DNA from: Bacillus sp. OV322
Lineage (GTDB): Bacteria > Bacillota > Bacilli > Bacillales > DSM-1321
Length of the DNA: 64,000 bases
Reading direction: 5' to 3'
Assembly (NCBI RefSeq): GCF_900112495.1
Contig: NZ_FOMA01000002.1
Coordinates: 1-64,000, forward strand
Under the pieces are notes generated by a model. That model was not told the origin of the DNA. It did no database searches and saw only the letters and a list, made by a program, of their open reading frames with translations. The position numbers and the translations under genes are program-made. Positions within the stretch are counted from its first letter, which is position 1. Each line of letters opens with the position of its first letter. Shown piece after piece: positions 43,449 to 51,519 of this stretch.

Positions 43449-43757
43449 CTAGGCAAGAGATTTTTGTTTATCTTGTCTAGTATATGTTTCTTGTCTGGAA
43501 TGCCTGAAGTATTCAATATAGCAAATAGTTTGGTCAACTGAAAAAGAATAATAGACAATGTACTTACCTTCATGATTTTGTAGCTTCCTTCCCAATCTGG
43601 CTGATTTGCTGGGATACTTGTTCCCAGTAGGGGGATTTTTACTTAGACTCTTTTAACCAAATCTTTTTTATATTCCTTTGTTTCGCTTGCTGTAAAATAA
43701 TGACTCTGAATGTTATTAAACCCTTCGAAATGCTTGTTTCGTCCATATTATGTTCAT
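43449..43757 (-). pseudogene. Decayed RelE/ParE-like toxin gene
   Basis: Minus strand. Translation starts MNIIWTKQA, shifts frame into FEGFNNIQSHYFTASETKEYK and KKDLVKRV then a stop, and resumes in another frame with LQNHEGKYIVYYSFSVDQT and ICYIEYFRHSRQET before a stop. The end resembles the GKYxVYYxxxxxxIxIxxxxHxRQ pattern of RelE/ParE toxins. At least two frameshifts and one stop make it inactive. Begins just after the antitoxin remnant, as in a TA operon. Confidence 0.6.
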
Positions 43758-43758
43758 G

Positions 43759-44010
43759 CTAAAGGTCACCTTGTTCAATCATGTCTAAAACATCATCAGT
43801 TGAAAAAACATTTCCTTCTAAAATGTCTTTTTTTTGCTTGAAATAATTTTTGTTTCAATTCAGGATCTCTCCCAACGTCGTCTTTTACTGTTGTTTCGGG
43901 TCATCAATTACAGATAAAAAGTATCTCTTTCCACCAATTTCGAAAATCGATTCACCTTCATAGATCATTTTTTTAATTACTTATGCTGCATATCCTCGTA
44001 ATTTTTTCAT
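43759..44010 (-). pseudogene. Decayed antitoxin gene
   Basis: Minus strand. MKKLRGYAA is followed by a stop, then in the same frame MIYEGESIFEIGGKRYFLSV and IDDPKQQ, a stop and shift into DDVGRDPELKQKLFQAKK, and a second shift at an eight-A run into DILEGNVFSTDDVLDMIEQG. About 83 codons overall. The order small acidic protein then toxin and the one-base gap fit a type II antitoxin. The remaining gap sequence to 44068 shows nothing else. Confidence 0.5.
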
Positions 44011-44068
44011 CAACTTACCCCGATCATTATTTCTTTATATTCACTAAAGACATGGATATCTTTTATTC

Positions 44069-44695
44069 CTAATCCACTAATTTATGCTTTACAGCAAAAA
44101 GTGCAGCTTGTGTGCGGTCAGCGAGTTCTAATTTTGAGAGTATATTTGAGACGTGTGTTTTGACTGTGCGTTCAGTGATGACTAGTGCATCCGCAATTTC
44201 TTTATTACTTTTTCCAGTCGCAATTTCTCTTAGGACCTCCAATTCACGTTTTGTTAATTCATTCATATTCCGTTTCGGATTAGATAAGCGAGTTAATAAG
44301 TGTGATGTGGCTTTAGGGTCTAACTCGTTGGATCCGTTGTATATCTTACGAATACACTGAGCGAGTTCATCAGGCTCGATATCCTTTAGCTGATACCCAT
44401 TTGCTCCTGCCTCAAGTGCCGGTATAACATGATCCTGGTCGGAAAAGCTGGTCAACATCATAATTTTTATAGGGGGATATAATTTCTTGATCTGCTTTGT
44501 TGCTTCAATTCCATCCATTCCAGGCATGACGAGGTCCATTAAAATAAGATCAGGCTGCAACTGTTTAGCAAGCTGCACCACTTCCTTCCCATCACTGGCT
44601 TCCCCAACAATAGCCATATCGGTTTGTGTACTGAGAAAAAAGGCAAGGCCTTTGCGGACCATATGATGGTCATCTGCGATAAGTACTTTGATCAT
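44069..44695 (-). CDS. NarL/LuxR-family response regulator
   Basis: 208 residues: receiver domain with Asp54 in LILMDLVMPGM and a conserved Lys in GYQLKDIE, then a LuxR-type helix-turn-helix (LTKRELEVLREIATGKSNKEI, TERTVKTHVSNILSKL). Twelve bases after the kinase gene, with which it forms a two-component system. Last gene of the probable SDR-QueA-like-VOC-kinase-regulator unit. Target genes cannot be read from the sequence; the upstream genes of the unit are the first candidates. Confidence 0.92.
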   Translation of the reverse strand: MIKVLIADDHHMVRKGLAFFLSTQTDMAIVGEASDGKEVVQLAKQLQPDLILMDLVMPGMDGIEATKQIKKLYPPIKIMMLTSFSDQDHVIPALEAGANGYQLKDIEPDELAQCIRKIYNGSNELDPKATSHLLTRLSNPKRNMNELTKRELEVLREIATGKSNKEIADALVITERTVKTHVSNILSKLELADRTQAALFAVKHKLVD

Positions 44696-44707
44696 AACGA
44701 GCCTCCT

Positions 44708-45826
44708 TTATAATGGGATTTTGATATTGATGGATGTTCCTTTCCCTTGTAATGACTTTACCGAAAACTGACCTTGTAAGTCTTCCGTTCTCTCGCGCAT
44801 AGTTCTGAGCCCCAGAGATGGTAGGTTGAAATCTTTGGAATATGAAAATCCGCAACCGTTGTCCGTAATCGTCAAGGTCACTAGTCGTGAAGTGGTGTGG
44901 AGATTGACCTCTACGTGATTGACTTGCGCATGTTTTTTGCAATTGGAAAGTGCTTCTTGGCCAATTCGCAGTAGAGCCTCTTCTATTTTTCCTGGGAGAC
45001 TAGTTATACCGGTAACCGTCGTATTCATTGTTAATCCAAGTAATTCAGCATAGCCTGTAAGAGTACTGATCAAGCCGCACTCAAGCCCTCGCGGTCGCAG
45101 CTGCCAGATGAGAGCGCGCATTTCCCCTAGAGCCTCCTGAGCAAGTTTCTGGATATGGGAAAAGGTTTGGTTGACTTGTTTTTCTTCTGATAGTTCCTTT
45201 CCTGCTCGTGCCGTGAGTGAAAGGGAAAATAATAGTTGGTTGACCGAATCATGCAAGTCCCTTGCTAAGCGGTTGCGTTCGGCGAGTAACGCATGTTCCT
45301 GCTCGCGCTGTGTTAAGGTAATTCGCTTGAGTGCTGTACCAATTTGATAGGCTACGGATTCCAGTAAATCTAACTCTGAGGCTTCAAAATGAGTCTTGTG
45401 CGGTGATCCTACATTAAGCAGTCCAAATCGTTCATCACCCGCCCGGAGCGGTACTGTCGCATGATGGGTAATGCCTAGATGGCTGCCGATGTTATTCTCA
45501 ATGGCTTCCTCAATCCGTGCACATTCAATGATATTGGTTGCCTTTGTTAAAGTCTTTCTGTTATAACGGTCCACACACCAGCAGTTTCCTTGGCACATGA
45601 TGCGGTCTTGTTCATTAGCAAGTGCGGGTGGAAGGGACTGATGGGCTGCGAGCCGATGCATGCCATTATCTTCAATTAGGAATACCCAGCCAACTTTGAG
45701 TCCAGTAACATCCAGTAATTTTTTAAGAACCTCCTGTAAGACAGGAATTATATCTGTACCCTCATTTAATAGTTCTGCAATTTCTTTTAAAATATGAATC
45801 TCTTTATCTATCCTTCGAATGGTCAA
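44708..45826 (-). CDS. GAF-domain sensor histidine kinase (HisKA_3)
   Basis: 372-residue soluble kinase, no membrane helix. N-terminal GAF domain (about 20-165) with four cysteines, C78, C82, C84 and C102 (MCQGNCWCVDR, then IIECARIE), then HisKA_3 with phospho-His192 (RLARDLHDSVNQLLF) and a HATPase (TITDNGCGFSY, SLGLRTMRERTEDLQGQ). Similar to NreB/DegS-type kinases. The cysteine set could bind a metal or iron-sulfur cluster, or sense redox. TTG start with AAGGAGGGGG upstream; 88 bases after the VOC gene, with a weak hairpin in between. Confidence 0.9.
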   Translation of the reverse strand: MTIRRIDKEIHILKEIAELLNEGTDIIPVLQEVLKKLLDVTGLKVGWVFLIEDNGMHRLAAHQSLPPALANEQDRIMCQGNCWCVDRYNRKTLTKATNIIECARIEEAIENNIGSHLGITHHATVPLRAGDERFGLLNVGSPHKTHFEASELDLLESVAYQIGTALKRITLTQREQEHALLAERNRLARDLHDSVNQLLFSLSLTARAGKELSEEKQVNQTFSHIQKLAQEALGEMRALIWQLRPRGLECGLISTLTGYAELLGLTMNTTVTGITSLPGKIEEALLRIGQEALSNCKKHAQVNHVEVNLHTTSRLVTLTITDNGCGFSYSKDFNLPSLGLRTMRERTEDLQGQFSVKSLQGKGTSINIKIPL

Positions 45827-45880
45827 AACACCCCCTCCTTTCTGTAAAAAAATAAGGTACTGCTATTATAACTTTTCGAA

Positions 45881-45910
45881 GATAAAAACAGCACAAGGAT
45901 GTGCCCTTTT
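45881..45910 (-). terminator. Weak terminator-like hairpin after the VOC gene
   Basis: Minus-strand GCACA-TCCT-TGTGC with TGTTTTTAT after it, directly past the VOC stop. Only five to six pairs, so partial read-through into the kinase gene is likely. Not a strong operon boundary. Confidence 0.35.
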
Positions 45911-45914
45911 TCTG

Positions 45915-46265
45915 CTAGGCCCTTTGTAAAAACTCAATGACTTCTCCGCTTGGCCCTTGAAAAAAAACTGTTTGCAGATTCTCTAGTTGAAATGGCCCCT
46001 CTAATAGGGGAATGTCCTCTGCTAGCAGTCTCCTAATCGTTTCTTTAAGATAGGGTACTTCGAAACAAAAATGATGTTCACCTAAATCTTTGGGGACTTC
46101 TTTCACCAAAATGAGATCAAGCGTACATCCATTAAGCTCTAAAAAAGGAATATCTGAACCTCGGAATTGAACAGTCCGGGAAAATGTAAACCCGAGTATG
46201 CGCTGGTAGAAGTCTATGGATGCTTCAATGTCTGTCACTCCAATTGCGATATGATGCAGGTACAT
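45915..46265 (-). CDS. VOC-superfamily (glyoxalase-fold) protein
   Basis: 116 residues with a single vicinal-oxygen-chelate repeat pair: LHHIAIGVTDIEASIDFYQRIL at the start with a likely metal His, FCFEVPYLKET in the middle, and FFQGPSGEVIEFLQ with a Glu at the end. It could be an epimerase, glyoxalase, dioxygenase or a binding protein; substrate unknown. AGGAGG upstream; ten bases after the QueA-like stop, so co-transcribed. Confidence 0.85.
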   Translation of the reverse strand: MYLHHIAIGVTDIEASIDFYQRILGFTFSRTVQFRGSDIPFLELNGCTLDLILVKEVPKDLGEHHFCFEVPYLKETIRRLLAEDIPLLEGPFQLENLQTVFFQGPSGEVIEFLQRA

Positions 46266-46275
46266 GTCCTACCTC

Positions 46276-47307
46276 CTATATGATTAAGTTCATATCACCA
46301 AACTCATGCCACAAATATTGTTCTTTGATGGCAAGTTCATAGGCATTATATAAATGTTCAGCTGACACAAAGGCGCAAAGCATATCAAGGTGACTCGCTT
46401 TGGGCTCGTGAAGTCCAGTGATAATGGCATCGACAATCTGGAGATGATAGTCCTTTGTGACATATAAATTTGTCCAGCCTGAAAGTTGCCCCATCTGAAC
46501 GGCTGTTTCTAGTGCTCTTACTACAGTCGTACCGGCTGCAATGACTTTATGTCCATTTGCCCTGGCCTGCTGAATATCATTCATTGTTTTTATTGGAACT
46601 TTGTATTCTTCATGATTTTCAGTGGGATCGTGTTCCCATTTATCGTCGAGAAAATAGCTTAATCCGGTGTGAAGTTGCAGGAACGCTAACTTGATGCCTT
46701 TTTTTTGAAGCTTCATGAATTGCTGCCAGCTAAACGGCCGTCCAGCAGAAGGCATCTCAACTGAACCGGGTTTACTGGAAAAGACTGTTTGATAATATTC
46801 AAGTTCCCAAGGGGTATTGATATATTCATAACGTACTGGTTCACCTAGTGAATAAATCTCTTCTAATAGAGAGGTCCCTTTTTTGGAAAATCTAAGCCTT
46901 GAAATCGGACCATTGCAAGGAATGTCGATAACTGTTGCAAAAAGCGTGCTAGAAAAGTGAAAGGTGTCCCCTGCCTTTAATTGATCGGTGACTGCCAGAA
47001 CATCCCAAATATCATCATGAACCCTTCGCGCAAGGCGAATTTCTGTTTGATTAGTGAGCGTATTGTTCAATCTGTGGTGACTTGCAATTAAGATGGCTGG
47101 CAGCGTTCGGCTATCATTTAGTACAATAACATCTCCTGGCTTGAGATAATCTTCTAAACTATAAAAAACATCATGTCGAACCTGTCCTGTATTTCTGTCA
47201 AGCACCATCAGTTTAACGTGGTCCCGGCGTATGCCTCTGCGTTCTGGTGGTGCTGTAGCGTTAAGTTCATCAGGAAGATAGAAATTAATAGAAGTGTTAG
47301 AAGTCAT
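46276..47307 (-). CDS. Divergent QueA-like protein (SAM:tRNA ribosyltransferase-isomerase family)
   Basis: 343 residues. Clearly related to QueA, which transfers and rearranges the ribose of SAM onto preQ1 in tRNA: LMVLDRNTGQVRHDVFYSLE, GDVIVLNDSRTLPA and GWTNLYVTKDY, then EHLYNAYELAIKEQYLW and FGDMNLII at the end. But motifs invariant in QueA are changed: GSAAAPTAGLHFT is GSVEMPSAGRPFS, LHVGLGTF is LHTGLSYF, and FHLPKS is LHEPKA. It is probably a paralogue with another role; queuosine synthesis cannot be assumed. Start MTSNTSIN (AAGGGAAGTGA upstream) overlaps the SDR gene by 11 bases. Confidence 0.85.
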   Translation of the reverse strand: MTSNTSINFYLPDELNATAPPERRGIRRDHVKLMVLDRNTGQVRHDVFYSLEDYLKPGDVIVLNDSRTLPAILIASHHRLNNTLTNQTEIRLARRVHDDIWDVLAVTDQLKAGDTFHFSSTLFATVIDIPCNGPISRLRFSKKGTSLLEEIYSLGEPVRYEYINTPWELEYYQTVFSSKPGSVEMPSAGRPFSWQQFMKLQKKGIKLAFLQLHTGLSYFLDDKWEHDPTENHEEYKVPIKTMNDIQQARANGHKVIAAGTTVVRALETAVQMGQLSGWTNLYVTKDYHLQIVDAIITGLHEPKASHLDMLCAFVSAEHLYNAYELAIKEQYLWHEFGDMNLII

Positions 47308-48037
47308 GAGAGTCACTTCCCTTTTGAAAGTTTTGTGCCATGAAACGCTGCCCATTTATTTGGCTTGAAGCCTCTGATGCTAGGTATAAAAATACAGCAA
47401 CAATATCGGCGGGATCGGCTAATTCATAATCTGCATCTGGGATAGCGAGTGCGTGCATCTCCGTATCCATCTCACCTGGATCAACCATGTTAATTCTGAC
47501 GTTTGTATGGCTCACTTCGTCAGCCCACGTTTGTGTCAGACCTTCGACAGCAAATTTGGATAACCCGTATGCCCCCCATCCGGCATATCCGGTGTGCCCT
47601 GCTTCAGAAGTTACATTAATAATCGACCCTTCGTTACGCTGAAGCATTCCTGGGAGAACGCGTTTGCTAACTAGGAATGGAATGAGCGTGTTCACTTTTA
47701 ATACCTCTGTAAAGTCTTGTTCTGGATAATCCAGCAGATAGGGCATCGGGCTAGGGCCAAGAATGGAGGCATTGTTAATGAGCACATCAATTTGGCCAAA
47801 CGTTTCCTCTGTAATAGATACAAATTTTTCAACGTCTCGTGTGAGGGAGACATCGGCTGGTATCGCTATTACGGGTGAGCCGAACTGTTCAAGTTCTTTT
47901 TGAACCGCAGTAATTGCTTCAGGGTTACGTGCACAAATAGCCAATTTGGCGCCTCCTTTTGCAAACGCGATAGCTAACGCATTTCCCAAACCTTTTGATG
48001 CACCAGTAATCATCACAACTTTATTACGAAAATTCAT
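47297..48037 (-). CDS. Short-chain dehydrogenase/reductase
   Basis: 246-residue classical SDR. NAD(P)-binding TGASKGLG at 11-18, NNAS near 88, catalytic Ser144, Tyr157 and Lys161 (YGLSK). Arg37 after the second strand (CARNP) favours NADPH. Substrate unknown. First gene of a minus-strand unit SDR, QueA-like, VOC, kinase, regulator; overlap with the QueA-like gene implies translational coupling. AAGGGAG before the ATG. Divergent from the TerD/TerA-like gene. Confidence 0.92.
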   Translation of the reverse strand: MNFRNKVVMITGASKGLGNALAIAFAKGGAKLAICARNPEAITAVQKELEQFGSPVIAIPADVSLTRDVEKFVSITEETFGQIDVLINNASILGPSPMPYLLDYPEQDFTEVLKVNTLIPFLVSKRVLPGMLQRNEGSIINVTSEAGHTGYAGWGAYGLSKFAVEGLTQTWADEVSHTNVRINMVDPGEMDTEMHALAIPDADYELADPADIVAVFLYLASEASSQINGQRFMAQNFQKGSDSHDF

Positions 48038-48195
48038 ATATCAACAACTCCCTTTACGTTTTTCTTCCTGACTTTATTTTATGATGTAATATTTGTAATT
48101 TCTTCCTCAAAAGGAGTGAAGTTTCTCTAATACTTTTGATACAGATACAGTTTTCTAAGCCTCCTTTTCCTCTAAAAATTTATTAATCAATCGAA

Positions 48196-48224
48196 TTGGA
48201 TCGCAGGGAACATAATGGTATGAT
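48196..48224 (+). promoter_or_regulatory. Promoter of the TerD/TerA-like gene
   Basis: TTGGAT, 17-base spacer, TATGAT, 78 bases before the start codon. The 264-base divergent gap also must hold the SDR promoter, for which I see no clear hexamer pair. Confidence 0.6.
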
Positions 48225-48301
48225 TAAAATCAAAAATAGTATGTAAAAAACATGGAGATCCATCAGCAGGTTAAGGGATCGGGGAAAAGGGAGAGGGTAA
48301 A

Positions 48302-49531
48302 ATGAACCAATTGCTTCAGATGGGAGCGAATACATCGTTAAGCTCTTCTAAAGGTACGGTTACGGTCAGCTATGATAAGTCTAATTTAATAGATATTTCC
48401 TTAACGGCTTTTCTTTTAACAGATTCAGAAAAGGTACAGGGAGACAGCGGGGTTATCTTTTATAATCAGCCAACGACTACCTCTGGTGTAGCTGCACTTA
48501 TGCCAACGGAGGAAACCGGCCATACAAAAGTACATAAAATTCATTTTGACATGAGTAAAGCTCCACAAGGTATTGCCAAAATAGCTATAACTCTTACGGA
48601 GGATAATAGCACGGGGTTTGCTAATGTAAAAAACTTAAAGGCACAAATAAGTTCAGAGGGAACTGTTATTGATTTTGTTCCATCCAGTTTTAAAAATGAA
48701 AATGGGATTGTTGCGTTAGAGGTATATGTAAGAAATGGCCAGACAAAGGCGAAATCCATTTGGCGCGGATTTGATTCAGGGCTTGATGGATTATGTAACC
48801 ATTTTGGTGTTGAGGTTGAAGATGAGCAAAACAAGCCTTCTGAACCTAACACTATTCAGCAGCAGCCGTCCAAGGCTCCCGCTGCAGCAGTTCCTGAAAA
48901 CAAAAACATGCTTCCGTCAATCAGCCTAGAAAAGGTGAAAGGTAAAATCAGTCTAGACAAAGGGCAAAAATCGGTGATCATTGAAAAAACTCCCGAAATT
49001 ACGGCTACGGTATCGTGGAAGACGGGTACCGATTACGATATATATGCTTTAGTTTATACAAAGAACGGCAAGCAGATAGATGTTGCTATGTTTGGGGCAC
49101 AAGGAACTCCTCCCCTCAGAAGCTATGGCAACGGTGCGGTTGAGCATATGGGAGATGTGGGAAGAGATAATAAGTCGATGAAGACAGAGATTATTAAATT
49201 AAGGCTAAATAATGATATTCTCGCCGTTGTTCCTGTGGTGTACTCTGCTCAGTCAAATGGAACAGGTTCCTTTTACAGATACAAAGTGTCCATGAGTATA
49301 GATAACCACAAAGGAACCTCCGTTACGATATCCTCCAAAAATGCAAATAACAATGATAGAATCTATACCTGTGTGCCTGGCATTCTTCATAATACGCAAG
49401 ATGGCATTGCAATCACTCCATTGGAGCTGTATAGTGCCCCGAACTCTGAATTCAGGCCCAAGCTTAGGATGGGTGCTTCAAACATGGTAGAAGTTTTGAT
49501 GGATTCTGGGCCTATAAATGATTACAAGTAG
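48302..49531 (+). CDS. Two-domain TerD/TerA-like protein
   Basis: 409 residues. The first 175 form a TerD-type domain (Ca-binding stress fold: DISLTAFLLTDSEKV, FYNQPTTTSGV, IHFDMSKAPQGIAKIAITLT, EVYVRNGQ), then a Pro/Gln linker (PSEPNTIQQQPSKAP, 185-205), then a second beta-rich domain (ISLDKGQKSVIIEK, YDIYALVYTKNGKQIDVAMFG), as in TerA. Ter proteins are linked to tellurite, phage and stress tolerance. No terB, terC or terD gene is beside it. GGGAGAGGG precedes the ATG. Confidence 0.82.
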   Translation: MNQLLQMGANTSLSSSKGTVTVSYDKSNLIDISLTAFLLTDSEKVQGDSGVIFYNQPTTTSGVAALMPTEETGHTKVHKIHFDMSKAPQGIAKIAITLTEDNSTGFANVKNLKAQISSEGTVIDFVPSSFKNENGIVALEVYVRNGQTKAKSIWRGFDSGLDGLCNHFGVEVEDEQNKPSEPNTIQQQPSKAPAAAVPENKNMLPSISLEKVKGKISLDKGQKSVIIEKTPEITATVSWKTGTDYDIYALVYTKNGKQIDVAMFGAQGTPPLRSYGNGAVEHMGDVGRDNKSMKTEIIKLRLNNDILAVVPVVYSAQSNGTGSFYRYKVSMSIDNHKGTSVTISSKNANNNDRIYTCVPGILHNTQDGIAITPLELYSAPNSEFRPKLRMGASNMVEVLMDSGPINDYK

Positions 49532-49550
49532 ACAAAGACAGCAATTATAG

Positions 49551-49600
49551 AACAAGCAGAAGAGGGCTTAACCTAAATGGGTAAGGCCTCTTCTTGTTAT
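49551..49600 (+). terminator. Terminator of the TerD/TerA-like gene
   Basis: Stem AGAAGAGG/CCTCTTCT extended by CTTA/TAAG after mismatches, followed by TGTTATT. Twenty bases after the stop. Confidence 0.65.
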
Positions 49601-49792
49601 TCCAGGTAAGAAGACTGCAACCAGTTAGTTGATTTGCTGCCCTTGTATGCAAATAGGAAGGGATTTTTTTATCCTGAACTCTTTAAAGGGGCTTTAAATG
49701 AGTTATTATTTGGGTTTTAATGCATAAGGTTGAAACAAATGTCCATTTCAAACGTAAGTATTGTAAAAGACGTAGGCTTGGGAGGCATGAGT

Positions 49793-50290
49793 ATGAGGCA
49801 GCTTTATATAAAGCAGAAGGTATTCAGTCTTAGCGGGAAATTTACAGTAAAGGATCAACAGGAGAAGGATGTATATTACGTGGAGGGAAGTTTTATGAGA
49901 GTTCCAAAGACTTTCTCTATTATGAATGCATCAAGAGATGAAGTAGCACTCATTACGAAAAAGATGTTCAGCTTTTTACCAAAATTCCTGGTTGATGTGA
50001 ATGGCCGGGATGTAATTACTATAAAGAAGGAATTTTCCTTCTTAAAAGCACGCTATTCAATTGATGCGGAAGGCATCGAAGTACATGGTAATTGGTGGGA
50101 TATGGATTTTCAAGTTTTTCATCATGGTAAACTCGCAGGTGAAGTGAGCAAGGAGTGGTTCACTTGGGGCGATAGCTATAAGGTTCAAATAATAGATGAA
50201 GAGCTGGAAACCATTATTATTGCACTTGTTGTTGCCATTGATTGTGTAAAGGCTGATCAATCAGCTGCTTCCTCAACAGCGTCAATTTAA
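49793..50290 (+). CDS. LURP-one-related (YxjI-like) protein
   Basis: 165-residue protein of the LOR/YxjI (tubby-like barrel) family: MRQLYIKQKVFSLSGKFTVKD, then YYVEGSF, FLVDVNGRDVITIKKEFSFL and VFHHGKLAGEVSKEW. Such proteins are thought to bind lipids or act at the membrane, but no function is established in Bacillus. Start chosen for GGGAGG seven bases upstream; longer in-frame starts at 49730 and 49787 exist. Confidence 0.82.
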   Translation: MRQLYIKQKVFSLSGKFTVKDQQEKDVYYVEGSFMRVPKTFSIMNASRDEVALITKKMFSFLPKFLVDVNGRDVITIKKEFSFLKARYSIDAEGIEVHGNWWDMDFQVFHHGKLAGEVSKEWFTWGDSYKVQIIDEELETIIIALVVAIDCVKADQSAASSTASI

Positions 50291-50346
50291 GTTAAACAGC
50301 TATTAAAAATTCCGCCCAGAATAGGTGCGGTGAACCGCAGTAAAAT

Positions 50347-50384
50347 AAAAGGAAGCACAGGGACGGATTCTGTGCTTCCTTTTG
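50347..50384 (+). terminator. Terminator after the LOR gene
   Basis: Twelve-base perfect stem AAGGAAGCACAG/CTGTGCTTCCTT with nine-base loop and T bases. Confidence 0.88.
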
Positions 50385-50463
50385 TTATAACCAGCAAAAG
50401 TACTTTTTGAAGTTTCTATAAGTTTCCATTAACGAAATAAAAATAACACCTATCCCGTTTGTA

Positions 50464-50625
50464 TCAGAGATAGGATACTTCAAAACCATTAATCTTTTCA
50501 TTAATGGCAGTCTCTACATCCAAATCCACTGTAAAGCGTAAGTCCATAGATAAACACATCAGTGATATCTTCAAGTTTTGTTCTAGAGCTTCTTCACTGC
50601 TCTTCCATTGAAAATCATCAAAAAT
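50464..50625 (-). pseudogene. C-terminal gene remnant, unknown family
   Basis: Minus-strand frame reading ALLIFDDFQWKSSEEALEQN, then LKISLMCLSMDLRFTVDLDV and ETAINEKINGFEVSYL before a stop. It looks like a real protein end but has no start or upstream part, because the frame is lost at about 50625. I do not recognise the family. The rest of the gap 50291-50836 holds a terminator, a promoter (50771-50799) and unremarkable sequence. Confidence 0.35.
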
Positions 50626-50770
50626 TAAGAGCCCTCAAGAGTGAGGGTGATGGCACAATCAATTTGATTAATTTTTTACAGCGAGTTCTATATCGAGCAG
50701 GGCTACTGTATGGTTTACGCAACCTGACTTTTCTTGAAAAGGAAATTACAAACTTTTTTGTATAAAAAAG

Positions 50771-50799
50771 TTGACTTCATGTATAGTTTACTTTACATT
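50771..50799 (+). promoter_or_regulatory. Promoter of the membrane protein-XRE-DUF4386 cassette
   Basis: TTGACT, 17-base spacer, TACATT. The core is surrounded by repeated TTTACTT (50787, 50813) and ATGTATA (50779, 50800) elements, which could be operator half-sites for the XRE protein encoded in the cassette. Confidence 0.6.
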
Positions 50800-50836
50800 A
50801 TGTATATAGTTCTTTACTTTGAAGGGGGTATGGCGG

Positions 50837-51283
50837 ATGACCTATCAAGAAAAGAAAAGCATTATATCGTTAATCAGTTCCATTCTCATTTTTGCTGCGT
50901 ACTGCTTGTACAGGTACCCGCATTATCCAGGCGGGGGAGCAAGTTCAAGGGAAGTGCTCCATTACTGGGGATCGTTCATACTAATATTGACACTGGTTTC
51001 CATCGCAGCTCACATCATAATCAGTATTATTTTCAATATCGTCTTCAGGATGACGACAGGAGAAAAAGAACCTGCATTCGCGGATGAACTGGATCAGCGA
51101 ATTGATCTGTTAGCATTCCGGAATTCATTTGCTGTTTTTGTCGCCGGTTTTCTTCTGGCTATGGGCTCCTTGGTGCTCGACCATACTTTGAAGGTAATGT
51201 TTCTTGTTTTAATTATTTCAGGATTTATTTCAGACGTAACCGGTTCTTTATCAAAACTGTATCACTACAGGAGAGGAGTTTAA
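50837..51283 (+). CDS. Small integral membrane protein next to XRE regulator
   Basis: 148 residues with four membrane helices (about 11-30, 45-70, 95-115, 118-135) and a charged loop (TTGEKEPAFADELDQRIDLLAFR). Resembles the DUF2178-type proteins that pair with small XRE regulators; function unknown. Start chosen for AAGGGGGT upstream; six extra residues are possible. One base separates its stop from the XRE gene. Confidence 0.75.
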   Translation: MTYQEKKSIISLISSILIFAAYCLYRYPHYPGGGASSREVLHYWGSFILILTLVSIAAHIIISIIFNIVFRMTTGEKEPAFADELDQRIDLLAFRNSFAVFVAGFLLAMGSLVLDHTLKVMFLVLIISGFISDVTGSLSKLYHYRRGV

Positions 51284-51284
51284 G

Positions 51285-51515
51285 ATGAGTAAAGTTCTTG
51301 TTGGCAATTACATCAGAAAATTTCGCTTCAATAATAATGAAATGACCCAGCAGCAGTTGGCCGACAAGGTGGGTGTAACCAGGCAAACAATCGTGGCACT
51401 TGAAAAGGGAAACTACTCCCCCTCATTGGAGTTGGCATTTCGTATTGCTCACGCCTTTAACTTACCGTTGGAAGAGGTATTCTTTTACGGAGACCATGCA
51501 GAAGAGGAGAGATGA
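51285..51515 (+). CDS. XRE-family transcriptional regulator
   Basis: 76 residues made of one Cro/C1-type helix-turn-helix: NNEMTQQQLADKVGVTRQTIVALEKGNYSPSLELAFRIAHAF, then LPLEEVFFYGD. Short YozG/YgzD-like single-domain repressor, probably controlling its own operon through repeats at the promoter. Confidence 0.9.
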   Translation: MSKVLVGNYIRKFRFNNNEMTQQQLADKVGVTRQTIVALEKGNYSPSLELAFRIAHAFNLPLEEVFFYGDHAEEER

Positions 51516-51519
51516 GGAA

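Noticed and set aside
50562..50765. 67-residue plus-strand frame before the XRE cassette
   Set aside because: No ribosome site; overlaps a gene remnant on the other strand and runs up to the promoter of the cassette.
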